A stretch of 64,000 nt of DNA from contig JAFZXU010000054.1 in NCBI GenBank assembly GCA_017616655.1, positions 36,704 through 100,703 on the forward strand, written 5' to 3'. Source of the stretch: Bacteroidales bacterium. GTDB lineage: Bacteria > Bacteroidota > Bacteroidia > Bacteroidales > UBA932. Both the position numbers and the translations under genes were made by a program. The notes under the pieces are model-generated. The model made no database searches. It worked only from the letters and a program-made list of their open reading frames with translations, and was not told the origin of the DNA. Below, one piece after another: positions 41,631 through 51,272 of the stretch (position 1 is the stretch's first letter; each line of letters starts with the position of its first letter).

Positions 41631-42622
41631 TACGGAACCTCGACGGCGTTGAGAATCTCGGAGATAATCTGTTCGGTCGTAACATTCTCGGCTTCAGCTT
41701 CGTAGGTCAAGCCTATACGGTGACGGAGCACCTCGAAGCAGACGGCGCGGACATCCTCGGGGATGACGTAGCCGCGGCGGTTGATGAAGGCGTAGGCCTT
41801 AGCCGCAAGCGAGAGCGAGATGCTGGCACGCGGCGAACCTCCGAAAGAAATCATGCCGGCCAGTTTGCCAAGGCCGCACTCCTCGGGGTTGCGGGTCGCG
41901 AAGACGATATCGACTATGTATTTGACGATCTTGTCGTCCATATAGATATCCTTGACCACCTTGCGGGCGCGGATGATATCCTCGGGCTTGAGGGCTGTCG
42001 CGGGCGAAGGAAACTCGCCGAGATTGTTCATCCTTATGATGAGCTTCTCCTCCTCTTTCCTGGGGTAGTTGACCACCACCTTCAGGAGGAAACGGTCGAC
42101 CTGCGCCTCGGGCAGAGGGTAGGTTCCCTCCTGCTCGATAGGGTTCTGGGTCGCCATCACCAGGAAGGGCTCGGGAAGCTTGAAGGTCTCCTCACCGATG
42201 GTCACCTGACGCTCCTGCATCGCCTCGAGCAGGGCCGACTGCACCTTTGCCGGGCTTCGGTTGATCTCATCCGCAAGTATGAAGTTGGCGAAGACAGGGC
42301 CCTTCTTCACCTGGAACTGCTCGTTCTTCTGGCTGTAGATCATCGTACCGATGAGGTCGGCCGGAAGGAGGTCCGGGGTGAACTGGATGCGGCTGAACTT
42401 GGCATCCACTATGCGTGCGAGGGTGTTGATGGCAAGGGTCTTGGCCAATCCGGGAACACCTTCGAGAAGGATGTGGCCATCTGCCAGAAGGCCTATCAGG
42501 AGGTCTTCGACGAGCTGCTTCTGACCGACTATCACCTTGTTCATCTCCATCTTAACGATATCGACGAACGCGCTTTCCTGCTGAATCCGGTCGTTGAGCT
42601 CCTTGATGTTTACGCTGTCCAT
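41630..42622 (-). CDS. MoxR family AAA+ ATPase
   Basis: A 330-aa AAA+ ATPase with Walker A LLEGVPGLAKT (about residues 54-64), Walker B ILADEINRSP (about 116-125), sensor 1 in VMATQNPIEQEGTYPLPEAQ and the arginine-rich EAQVDRFLLKV. MoxR proteins act as chaperones for VWA-domain proteins; here the partners BatA and BatB are in the same operon. First gene of the Bat operon, divergent from truA. Confidence 0.95.
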   Translation of the reverse strand: MDSVNIKELNDRIQQESAFVDIVKMEMNKVIVGQKQLVEDLLIGLLADGHILLEGVPGLAKTLAINTLARIVDAKFSRIQFTPDLLPADLIGTMIYSQKNEQFQVKKGPVFANFILADEINRSPAKVQSALLEAMQERQVTIGEETFKLPEPFLVMATQNPIEQEGTYPLPEAQVDRFLLKVVVNYPRKEEEKLIIRMNNLGEFPSPATALKPEDIIRARKVVKDIYMDDKIVKYIVDIVFATRNPEECGLGKLAGMISFGGSPRASISLSLAAKAYAFINRRGYVIPEDVRAVCFEVLRHRIGLTYEAEAENVTTEQIISEILNAVEVP

Positions 42623-42643
42623 ATTTTGTATTTGAAAGTTTTG

Positions 42644-42651
42644 TAAATTTG
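42644..42651 (+). promoter_or_regulatory. -7 element for truA
   Basis: TAAATTTG matches TAnnTTTG and lies 22 bases before the truA ATG. No good -33 element. Confidence 0.4.
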
Positions 42652-42657
42652 TGTCGC

Positions 42658-42665
42658 CAAATGTA
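42658..42665 (-). promoter_or_regulatory. -7 element for the moxR/Bat operon
   Basis: Minus-strand TACATTTG matches TAnnTTTG, 35 bases before the moxR ATG. It lies only 6 bp from the truA element on the other strand, so the two promoters overlap. Confidence 0.45.
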
Positions 42666-42673
42666 GCAAAATT

Positions 42674-43435
42674 ATGCGTTATTTCCTGCGTCTTTCATAC
42701 AATGGTTCCGCATTCAGCGGCTGGCAGGTCCAGGAGAACGCCCGCAGTGTGCAGGGCGAGCTCGAAAAGGCCCTCTCCATACGCTGCAAGGAGGAAATCT
42801 CCGTCACGGGAGCGGGGCGGACAGACGCCGGAGTCAACGCCAGCGGCTATATCGCCCACTTCGATACGGGCTGCGAAATTGAGAAAGAAGCGAGTGATTT
42901 TCTCTACAAAATAAATGCCATTCTGCCCCAGGAAATAGTGGTTGAAAACATCTGCAGGGTGGCCCCGGAGGCCCATGCGCGCTTCGATGCCGTGAGCCGC
43001 ACCTACCGCTACAGGCTGCACAACCGGAAGGACCCTTTCGCCGACCGTTCTCTCCCTTTCTACTACCCTCTCGACATCAACCTGATGAACTCCGCAGCGG
43101 CGCATCTTCTGGGCCGCAGGGACTTCACCTGCTTCGAGAAGACGGGAGGCGACAACAAGACTTCGATCTGCGACGTCTCGGTCTGCCGATGGACGGTCGA
43201 GGACGCCTCGCATTTTGTCTTTGAGATGACTGCGGACCGATTTTTGCGGAATATGGTCCGTGCTACCGTCGGCACACTCCTGGAGATAGGGCGCGGAAGG
43301 CGTCCGGTGGAGTGGATCGACGAGGTGCTGGCTTCACGCGACCGCTGCGCAGCCGGCCAGTCGGTGAAGGGAGAGCCCCTCTGCCTGTGCGAGGTGCTTT
43401 ATCCTTATCAGTTGAATTGGATGATAGATGAATAG
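42674..43435 (+). CDS. truA: tRNA pseudouridine(38-40) synthase TruA
   Basis: TruA makes pseudouridine at positions 38-40 of the tRNA anticodon arm. The 253-aa protein has the catalytic GRTDAGVNA (Asp51), the start LRLSYNGSAFSGWQVQ, RFDAVSRTYRYRL, RDFTCFEKTGGD and FVFEMTADRFLRNMVRATVGTLLEIG. Full family length. It is followed by a large hairpin element, which may end its transcript. Confidence 0.96.
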   Translation: MRYFLRLSYNGSAFSGWQVQENARSVQGELEKALSIRCKEEISVTGAGRTDAGVNASGYIAHFDTGCEIEKEASDFLYKINAILPQEIVVENICRVAPEAHARFDAVSRTYRYRLHNRKDPFADRSLPFYYPLDINLMNSAAAHLLGRRDFTCFEKTGGDNKTSICDVSVCRWTVEDASHFVFEMTADRFLRNMVRATVGTLLEIGRGRRPVEWIDEVLASRDRCAAGQSVKGEPLCLCEVLYPYQLNWMIDE

Positions 43436-43436
43436 T

Positions 43437-43563
43437 ATTCAGACAGACATATTCACTTCAGCGAATCGTCTCGCTTCGCTCGACCCCTCCCACTTCGTGG
43501 GCCCCTCCCTCTTATGTTGCCGAGGGTGGCACAGATTCCTGAAGTGAATATGTCTGTCTGAAT
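43437..43563. repeat. Intergenic hairpin element, copy 1 (perfect 24-bp arms, shared core)
   Basis: Perfect 24-bp inverted arms (43437-43460 and 43540-43563; left arm begins ATTCAGACAGACATATTC) flank a 79-bp core. The core contains CGCTTCGCTC and a 25-base stretch (43485-43509), itself a small palindrome CCCAC-TTC-GTGGG. A related core, identical over those 25 bases, occurs at 50273-50297 between different arms. The element starts one base after the truA stop. No protein is encoded. Confidence 0.8.
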
Positions 43564-43596
43564 GGAACAACGATAACAATAAAAATACAAACCGAT

Positions 43597-44316
43597 ATGA
43601 TTCTTTCTTTTTTATTACAGAGCGAGGTCGCCGAAGAGGTAGCGGCCGCAGTGGAACCCGTGCAGCAGGAGATGTCCTTCTCCCTGTTGGGAATGGCCGC
43701 CAAGGGCGGCTGGCTGATGATCGTGCTGCTCATACTCTCGATCATCGCAATCTACATCTTTGCCAGCAAGTGGGTAGCGATCCGCAAGGCTGGCCAGATC
43801 GACAAGAACTTCATGAAGGATATCAACGATTATATCCTCGACGGCAAGCTCCGCTCCGCCAAGGCGCTCTGCAAGCGCAACGACTCCCCTATCTCCCGTA
43901 TGGTGGAGAAGGGAATCACCCGTCTCGACAAGCCCCTGAGCGATATCCAGGCAGCCGTGGAGAATGTGGGCAGCCTCGAGGTGGCACGTCTCGAAAAGGG
44001 ACTTCCCATCCTGGCAGCTATCTCCGGCGGCGCGCCTATGATCGGATTCCTCGGCACCGTCATCGGTATGGTGCAGGCCTTCTTCAATATGGCGCAGGCG
44101 GGCAACAACGTGGACATCACCCTCCTTTCGGGCGGTATCTACACCGCCATGATCACCACCGTCGGCGGTCTGATCGTAGGTATCCTCGCATACTTCGGAT
44201 ACAACATCCTCTCCGCCAACATCTCGAACGTCGTCTTCAAGATGGAGAACAGCACGGTGGAGTTCCTCGACACAGTCCTCACCAAGCAGAACCTGACTTA
44301 CGAAGAGCAGGAGTAA
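43597..44316 (+). CDS. exbB: MotA/TolQ/ExbB proton channel family protein
   Basis: This 239-aa inner-membrane protein is the channel part of the ExbB-ExbD-TonB energy system, which powers outer-membrane receptors with the proton gradient. Helices lie at about residues 37-57, 133-155 (GAPMIGFLGTVIGMVQAF) and 172-195 (GGIYTAMITTVGGLIVGILAYFGYN). The TolQ/ExbB core region LGTVIGM is intact. First gene of an exbB-exbD-tonB operon, 33 bases after the hairpin element. Confidence 0.93.
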   Translation: MILSFLLQSEVAEEVAAAVEPVQQEMSFSLLGMAAKGGWLMIVLLILSIIAIYIFASKWVAIRKAGQIDKNFMKDINDYILDGKLRSAKALCKRNDSPISRMVEKGITRLDKPLSDIQAAVENVGSLEVARLEKGLPILAAISGGAPMIGFLGTVIGMVQAFFNMAQAGNNVDITLLSGGIYTAMITTVGGLIVGILAYFGYNILSANISNVVFKMENSTVEFLDTVLTKQNLTYEEQE

Positions 44317-44320
44317 AGTT

Positions 44321-44734
44321 ATGAGTATCAGACGTTCCTCAAAGGCGGATGCCTCGATTTCGATGTCCTCTATGACGGATATCGTCTTCCTGCTGCTGAT
44401 ATTCTTCCTGGTCACCTCCACCCTCGTCAACCCCAACGCCCTCAAGCTTCTGCTTCCCAAGAGCACAGGTCAGGTGGCCGCCAAAGCCACCGTCAGCGTC
44501 TCGATCAAGCACTATCCGGAGCGCAACGCGGTTACGTACCATATAAACGGCAACCAGAAGCCGGTGAGCTTCGACGAGATCGAGCCTGCCGTATGCGACC
44601 TGCTCGCCGACGAGGATGACCCCACCTTCTCCATCTACGCCGACGAAACTGTCCCGGTGAAGGAGGTCGTGGCCCTTATGAATATCGCAAAGCGCAATCA
44701 TTTCAAAGTCATAATGGCGACTTCGCCGGAGTAA
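44321..44734 (+). CDS. exbD: ExbD/TolR family biopolymer transport protein
   Basis: A 137-aa protein with a short cytoplasmic start, one helix (TDIVFLLLIFFLVTSTL, about residues 19-36, carrying the essential Asp of the family) and a periplasmic domain (DETVPVKEVVALMNIAKRNHFKVIMAT). It starts 4 bases after exbB and ends 4 bases before the tonB-like gene. Confidence 0.93.
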   Translation: MSIRRSSKADASISMSSMTDIVFLLLIFFLVTSTLVNPNALKLLLPKSTGQVAAKATVSVSIKHYPERNAVTYHINGNQKPVSFDEIEPAVCDLLADEDDPTFSIYADETVPVKEVVALMNIAKRNHFKVIMATSPE

Positions 44735-44738
44735 TCGG

Positions 44739-45497
44739 ATGGGCTGGGAGAGCGACAGCAAGTCAAGGACCGCGGGTGTGGTGGCGACGGTGGTTTTCCA
44801 CCTGCTGCTTCTGCTGATTACAGTAACCAGCGGCCTGAGCTATGTCTATCCCCCGCCCCCGGAAAAATCCATACTGGTGGAGTTCGAGCCGGAAAAGGAG
44901 ATAAAGCCTATAGAGGCCGCCGCAGGCCGCGAGCCGCGAACCCCCATCCCCGACGAGTCGAAGAGTGTGAAACTCGTGCAGAAATCCGAATCCCCCGTCG
45001 CCACGGGCAAGAAGCAGAACCTCTCGAAAGAGGCCACCGTCGGTGACAAGGGCGACGTGGAGATCCCCGAGCCCGAGCGCAAGAAGGAGATCAACCAGCG
45101 CGCACTCTTCCCCTCCGCCAACAACAGTCAGAAAGACACCCTTGCTCCGCAGACTGCGGACAAGATATCCGACGCCCTCAACGCCGGCCACGCGGCCGGA
45201 AACACCCGCAATGGCGCGAACGTGGGCGAACCTTCCGCAAAACTCGAAGGTCGCAGCGTGATGGGTTCCCTGCCCCTGCCGAACTACCGCGTCCAGGATG
45301 CCGGAACGGTTATCGTAAAGGTGCTGGTGGACCGTGAAGGAAACGTTGTAGATGCCAAGCCCCTGCGCAGCACAACCCCCAATTCCTCGCTGTTGAAGGC
45401 CTCCGTCGAGGCTGCCCTCAAGGCCAAGTTCAACACCAGCGAGACTGCTCCCGACCTTCAGGAAGGCACCATTACCTATAAATACAAGTTGCGTTAA
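44739..45497 (+). CDS. tonB: TonB-like energy transducer
   Basis: A 252-aa protein: N-terminal helix (about residues 14-33), an acidic and proline-bearing periplasmic linker (VEFEPEKEIKPIEAAAGREPRTPIP and further), and a C-terminal domain ending VEAALKAKFNTSETAPDLQEGTITYKYKL. That end matches the TonB fold that contacts TonB boxes of outer-membrane receptors, such as the receptor at 52.3-54.9 kb. The linker has few proline repeats. It ends 15 bases before the C10 protease gene, which may be cotranscribed. Confidence 0.88.
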   Translation: MGWESDSKSRTAGVVATVVFHLLLLLITVTSGLSYVYPPPPEKSILVEFEPEKEIKPIEAAAGREPRTPIPDESKSVKLVQKSESPVATGKKQNLSKEATVGDKGDVEIPEPERKKEINQRALFPSANNSQKDTLAPQTADKISDALNAGHAAGNTRNGANVGEPSAKLEGRSVMGSLPLPNYRVQDAGTVIVKVLVDREGNVVDAKPLRSTTPNSSLLKASVEAALKAKFNTSETAPDLQEGTITYKYKLR

Positions 45498-45512
45498 ATC
45501 CCTCCTTTCCCG

Positions 45513-47306
45513 ATGAAGAGGCTCCTCCTTTCATTGCTGATATCGCTGACTTTCTGCAGTTTAACCCCGGCGGAAAATGTCACGGCCGAGACTGCTGCGA
45601 AAGCAGCCCGCAACTGGTTCAGCTGCGGACTGACCCGCGGTGAGGCGGCGGAGCCACAGCTTGTTTGGACCGGCAATTACTCCACCAAAGGCCCGCTGGC
45701 TCCACCTTTCTACGTCTTCAACAATCCCGGAGGAGGATGGATAGCGATATCCGGAGATAACGCAGCCCGCCCGGTTCTGGCCCGTTCCAAAGAGGGCGCC
45801 TTCTCTCCTGCCACACTTCCGGATATAGTCTCCGAATGGTTCGACTCATATGCCGACCAGATAGATTTCATAAGGGCGGAGGGAATCCGCAGCGCGCAGG
45901 CAGAAGCCGAGTGGGAAGAGCTGCTGGCAGGCCTGGGAGCGACGCGCGCATCTGCAGTAAAGATGCTGGTCACCGTATTCTGGGGACAGCGGACTCCCTT
46001 CAACAACATGTGCTTCATGATTGACGGAGCCCTGCCTCCCTGCGGCTGCACCAACACCGCCGGAGCGGAGATAATGTTCTATTACAGGCATCCCGCAGGC
46101 AGGGAACTTCCAGTCCCCGGATACACCTATACCAAGACCATCAACGGAGAATCGAGGACATTCACGGTCCCCGGCGTGGAGGACTCCGTCATCTACGACT
46201 GGGAGCATATGAGGAACGACACATATCCTTCCGGCAAATACACCACCCAGGAGGCCGATGCGGTGGCAAGGCTGATATCGGACCTCACGGTGATGAGCCA
46301 CACCAGTTTCGGTCCTTCCGGCTCCGGAGCGGCCCTGAACAACCTCAGGAACGGAATGGTCAAATATCTGGGCTACGATCCCGCCCAGAAGAGAGTCAAC
46401 CGGGTGGACTACTCCGCGGAAGAGTGGGGAGCGATGATGATGGCGGAGATAGATGCAGGCAGGCCCGTACTTTATGAGGGATACAATCCGGAGAACACCT
46501 CCAGCGGCCACGCATTCGTCCTGGACGGATACGACAGCGACGGCAGTTTCCATATCAACTGGGGATGGAGCGGCAGCTACTCGGGCGCCACTACCTTCTT
46601 CGCAATAGACGCCTTTTCGCCGGGAACCCGCAACTACAACCACAACCAGCACGCGCTGATCTATATGATGCCGGCTGCAGGCACCCCTACGCTCTGCCTG
46701 GATGATTACGGTATCGCCCTGGACGGCAGCACCGACCCGCTGGCCTCCTCCAAGTTCTATGTGAAGGCGAAAGTACTGAATTACGGCAGCAATCCCGCGG
46801 GCGGATGGTTCAAGATCTACCACTGCGACTATCTGGGCAACCCACGCGGCCCCATATCGTCAGTCTGGCAGAAGAGTTCCACTTACCCCGTACAGATTGA
46901 TCCCCATGCCTCTGCCGAAAAGGCCATGTGGCTCTGCACCAACAGTTACGATTATGCCGTAGGCGACAAACTCATGCTTTTCTACAGCCGTGATATGAGT
47001 GAATGGAACCCGCTTTACGCAGTCGAAAACGAGACCGTGGCCGACTGCATCCCGGCCTGCGACCTTCCCTTTATCGACGTGAAGGCGGACTGTACCTACG
47101 AAAACGGGGAGCCCTTACTACTCAGGATCGTAAATACAAGGCAGAGACCGGATTCCGTCAACTGGCTTTTCGACGGCAACGCCGTAACACCTGACACGGG
47201 CGGCAACTTCAGGGTAATCCTCACCTCCGGAAGCCACAGGATCGAGGCCGAAGTCACGACCGGAGAAGAGACGATAAAGCTTGTCCAGGAGATTCAGGTT
47301 TTGTAA
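45513..47306 (+). CDS. C10 family (streptopain-like) cysteine protease
   Basis: A 597-aa secreted protein: signal peptide (about 1-20), propeptide with a Spi-like inhibitor fold (about 22-140, including FNNPGGGWIAISGDNAARPVL), and a catalytic domain with the nucleophile region GCTNTAGAEIMFYY (Cys179) and the histidine in GHAFVLDGYDSDGSFHINWGW (His333). This corresponds to GCVATATAQ and GHAF in streptopain. A C-terminal part of about 200 residues has two Ig-like modules. C10 proteases of gut and oral Bacteroidota degrade host proteins. It closes the exbB-exbD-tonB run and is followed by a terminator. Confidence 0.92.
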   Translation: MKRLLLSLLISLTFCSLTPAENVTAETAAKAARNWFSCGLTRGEAAEPQLVWTGNYSTKGPLAPPFYVFNNPGGGWIAISGDNAARPVLARSKEGAFSPATLPDIVSEWFDSYADQIDFIRAEGIRSAQAEAEWEELLAGLGATRASAVKMLVTVFWGQRTPFNNMCFMIDGALPPCGCTNTAGAEIMFYYRHPAGRELPVPGYTYTKTINGESRTFTVPGVEDSVIYDWEHMRNDTYPSGKYTTQEADAVARLISDLTVMSHTSFGPSGSGAALNNLRNGMVKYLGYDPAQKRVNRVDYSAEEWGAMMMAEIDAGRPVLYEGYNPENTSSGHAFVLDGYDSDGSFHINWGWSGSYSGATTFFAIDAFSPGTRNYNHNQHALIYMMPAAGTPTLCLDDYGIALDGSTDPLASSKFYVKAKVLNYGSNPAGGWFKIYHCDYLGNPRGPISSVWQKSSTYPVQIDPHASAEKAMWLCTNSYDYAVGDKLMLFYSRDMSEWNPLYAVENETVADCIPACDLPFIDVKADCTYENGEPLLLRIVNTRQRPDSVNWLFDGNAVTPDTGGNFRVILTSGSHRIEAEVTTGEETIKLVQEIQVL

Positions 47307-47332
47307 TCCTCGCCTGCCCAAGACAAAAAATA

Positions 47333-47364
47333 CCGCCGGCTCCCAAGGAACCGGCGGCTTTTTT
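47333..47364. terminator. Bidirectional terminator between the C10 protease and rpmA
   Basis: CCGCCGG (47333-47339) pairs with CCGGCGG (47351-47357), helped by TCC/GGA inside, followed by T7 on the plus strand and preceded by A6, which gives a T-run on the minus strand. It lies 27 bases after the protease stop and about 50 bases after the rpmA stop, so it can serve both convergent transcripts. Confidence 0.85.
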
Positions 47365-47411
47365 ACGCGACACATCCTCCGGAGCCTCCGGGGGACGCGG
47401 GTTTTGCAGAA

Positions 47412-47669
47412 TTAAGCCTGCGGAGTCACGGACACGTAAGACTTGTCGTCCCTCTTGCGGGTGAAAGTGACGACGCCGTCCACGAGTGCGAAGAGGGTAT
47501 GATCCTTGCCCATACCTACGTTTGCACCGGGATAATGTACCGTACCCCTCTGACGGACCAGAATGTTGCCGGCCTTGGCAACTTGGCCACCGAACAATTT
47601 CACGCCGAGGCGTTTGCTCTCTGATTCACGGCCGTTCTTAGAACTACCTACACCTTTTTTGTGTGCCAT
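47412..47669 (-). CDS. rpmA: 50S ribosomal protein L27
   Basis: An 85-aa ribosomal protein with the L27 start [24 protein letters not shown], then [30 protein letters not shown]27 lies near the peptidyl-transferase centre. It follows rplU by 19 bases. Confidence 0.98.
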   Translation of the reverse strand: MAHKKGVGSSKNGRESESKRLGVKLFGGQVAKAGNILVRQRGTVHYPGANVGMGKDHTLFALVDGVVTFTRKRDDKSYVSVTPQA

Positions 47670-47688
47670 AATCCAATCCTTTTTTTAA

Positions 47689-47997
47689 TTAAGCAATTTC
47701 CTCGATCTGGAGTTTGGTAAGATACTGGCGGTGACCGTTCTTCTTCTGATAGCCCTTGCGGCGCTTCTTCTTGAAGATGATAACCTTGTCGGCCTTGCAG
47801 TGGTCAAGGACGGTTGCCTTGACGCTTGCACCGTCGACGTAGGGAGCACCTACCGAAACATTTCCTTCATTGTCCAGAAGGAGCACTTTGTCGAAAACGA
47901 GGGAAGAACCGACCTCCGCTGCCTGACGGTTTACGAAGACCTGCTTGCCTGCCTCGACCTTGAACTGCTGTCCTGCAATATCAACGATTGCGTACAT
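47689..47997 (-). CDS. rplU: 50S ribosomal protein L21
   Basis: A 102-aa ribosomal protein: MYAIVDIAGQQFKVEAGKQVFV, VDGASVKATVLDH and the basic KKKRRKGYQKKNGHRQYLTKL. First gene of the rplU-rpmA operon, with a promoter 97-127 bases upstream and a leader of about 90 nt that contains an AT-rich hairpin directly before the start codon. Confidence 0.98.
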   Translation of the reverse strand: MYAIVDIAGQQFKVEAGKQVFVNRQAAEVGSSLVFDKVLLLDNEGNVSVGAPYVDGASVKATVLDHCKADKVIIFKKKRRKGYQKKNGHRQYLTKLQIEEIA

Positions 47998-48093
47998 AAA
48001 ATAAATTTTAAAAAATTTATAACCGTAAGCGGATACGACTTAAGTATCTCTTAATCACTGGCTTAGCGGTTTTCAAACACTTTTTTGGGACTG

Positions 48094-48124
48094 CAAAGAT
48101 AATTGTTTTGCCGTTTCCTTCAAA
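48094..48124 (-). promoter_or_regulatory. Promoter of rplU-rpmA
   Basis: Minus-strand TTTG (48124-48121), 19-bp spacer, TATCTTTG (48101-48094): a perfect match to the phylum consensus. The transcript would start near 48088. Its roughly 90-nt leader ends in a hairpin of ATAAATTTT against AAAATTTAT just before the rplU ATG. Confidence 0.75.
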
Positions 48125-48148
48125 ATTAATTTCGCAAAAACCGGCAAC

Positions 48149-50164
<2,016 letters not shown>

Positions 50165-50225
50165 CTAAATATTTCTGATTAAATAAGCAATATGACAAGG
50201 GATTTTATCACTCTTTCATATTCCC

Positions 50226-50354
50226 TTTCAGGCTACGGGATGTACCAGTGTAAACCTTCCGCTTCGCTCCATCCCTCCCACTTCGTGGGCCCCTCCCGTT
50301 CATGTGGCCACGGGCGGCCACAGGTTTCCCCTGGCACATCCGCTCCGCCTTGAA
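50226..50354. repeat. Intergenic hairpin element, copy 2 (different arms, same core as copy 1)
   Basis: Imperfect inverted arms, GGATGTACCAGTGTAAACC (50238-50256) against 50323-50341 (16 of 19 pair), extended by TTTCA/TGAAA and GGC/GCC. They flank a core containing CGCTTCGCTC and the same 25 bases (50273-50297) as copy 1 at 43485-43509, followed by a related stretch (CATGTGGCC.CGGG.GGC.ACAG). The arms are unrelated to those of copy 1. Confidence 0.75.
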
Positions 50355-50361
50355 ATGGAAT

Positions 50362-50458
50362 AAAAAAAGCCGCCGGGCAGCGACTTTTGAATGAGGCTCG
50401 GATCAAGTTTACTTGAAAGGGTTGTCATCCCTTACACGAATTCCCCTTCGACGAATCC
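50362..50458 (-). ncRNA. Candidate small RNA, minus strand
   Basis: A predicted transcript of about 97 nt. A perfect -7 element TATATTTG (minus, 50471-50464) lies just upstream. The body can form AAGGG-ATGACAA-CCCTT and TCAAGT-AA-ACTTGA hairpins, and it ends in GTCGC-TGCCCG-GCGGC followed by seven T. I do not recognise a family (it does not look like tRNA, tmRNA or SRP RNA). No reading frame of note. Purely inferred from signals. Confidence 0.35.
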
Positions 50459-50460
50459 TA

Positions 50461-50490
50461 TTGCAAATATAGTAATTATTTGTACCTTTG
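50461..50490 (+). promoter_or_regulatory. Plus-strand promoter in the gyrB-glycosyltransferase gap
   Basis: TTG (50461-50463), 19-bp spacer, TACCTTTG (50483-50490): a complete consensus promoter that points into the 3' end of the convergent glycosyltransferase gene, where no plus-strand gene exists. Confidence 0.6.
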
Positions 50491-50496
50491 CTACGC

Positions 50497-50543
50497 AGTC
50501 CCGTGTGTCCCTGAGCAATCAAACATACGGGTTTAGTCTTTTT
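50497..50543 (+). ncRNA. Candidate very short RNA ending in a terminator hairpin
   Basis: Downstream of the plus-strand promoter is a 9-bp stem, CCCGTGTGT (50500-50508) with ACATACGGG (50523-50531), and then TTTAGTCTTTTT. A transcript would be only about 47 nt. Its 3' end meets the stop codon of the glycosyltransferase gene. Either a tiny RNA or a decoy transcript. Confidence 0.3.
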
Positions 50544-51264
50544 ATGCCCTTCTGATCTTGCGGAAGCGGAGTTTGATGACGCCCCAGAAGGCTTCGCCGA
50601 AGATGCTGCTGCTCATCTTGGAGACACCCTCCTTGCGGTCTTCGAAGATGATGGGCACCTCCTTGATCTTGAAGCCCAGTTTGTAGGCATTGTACTTCAT
50701 CTCGATCTGGAAGCCGTAACCACGCATCCTGATGCGGGAGAAATCGATGGCTTCCAGCACCTTGCGGCTGTAGCACTTGAAGCCGGCGGTGGTATCGTAA
50801 ACCTTCATTCCCAGCACGGTGCGGACATAAGCCGATGCATAATAGGACATAATCACGCGGCCGATGGGCCAGTTGATCACACTGATGCCGTTGCAGTAAC
50901 GCGAACCGATCGCAAGGTCGGCGCCCTCTTCAGCGCAGGCCCTGTAGAGACGCGGCAGGTCGGAAGGCTTGTGCGAGAAATCGGCGTCCATCTCGAAGAT
51001 GTAATCATAACCCTTTTCGAGAGCCCACTTGAAGCCCGTCATATAGGCCGTGCCGAGCCCCTGCTTGCCCTGACGTTCGATCAGGAAAAGCGAATCGGAA
51101 AACTCCTCCTGAAGGCGCTTCACGATGGCGGCTGTACCGTCGGGCGAGCCGTCGTCGATAATCAGGACGTGGAAATCCTCTTCCAACGCACGCACGGCGC
51201 GGATAATGGCCTCTGCATTCTCTTTCTCGTTGTAGGTGGGGATGATGACAACTTTGCGGTCCAT
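50542..51264 (-). CDS. Polyprenol monophosphomannose synthase-like glycosyltransferase (DPM1-like)
   Basis: A 240-aa family-2 transferase with VVIIPTYNEKENAEAIIRAV, IDDGSPDGTAAIV and the metal site EMDADFSHKP (about residues 92-100), followed by IGSRYCNG and TTAGFKCYSRKVLE, which are typical of DPM1-type enzymes. It has no C-terminal membrane domain. Likely role: making polyprenyl-phosphate mannose or a similar donor for a GT-C enzyme. It starts 8 bases after the DUF4249 gene. Confidence 0.93.
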   Translation of the reverse strand: MDRKVVIIPTYNEKENAEAIIRAVRALEEDFHVLIIDDGSPDGTAAIVKRLQEEFSDSLFLIERQGKQGLGTAYMTGFKWALEKGYDYIFEMDADFSHKPSDLPRLYRACAEEGADLAIGSRYCNGISVINWPIGRVIMSYYASAYVRTVLGMKVYDTTAGFKCYSRKVLEAIDFSRIRMRGYGFQIEMKYNAYKLGFKIKEVPIIFEDRKEGVSKMSSSIFGEAFWGVIKLRFRKIRRA

Positions 51265-51272
51265 ATGGCGGT

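Noticed and set aside
43437-43563. Integron attC site or IS end
   Set aside because: The characteristic attC core sites (RYYYAAC and GTTRRRY) are not placed as needed, there is no integrase or transposase, and arms differ from the other copy.
50398-50545. tRNA or tmRNA gene in the gyrB upstream gap
   Set aside because: No acceptor stem, no TTCGA T-loop in a proper arm, and no CCA end could be fitted. Kept only as a candidate small RNA.
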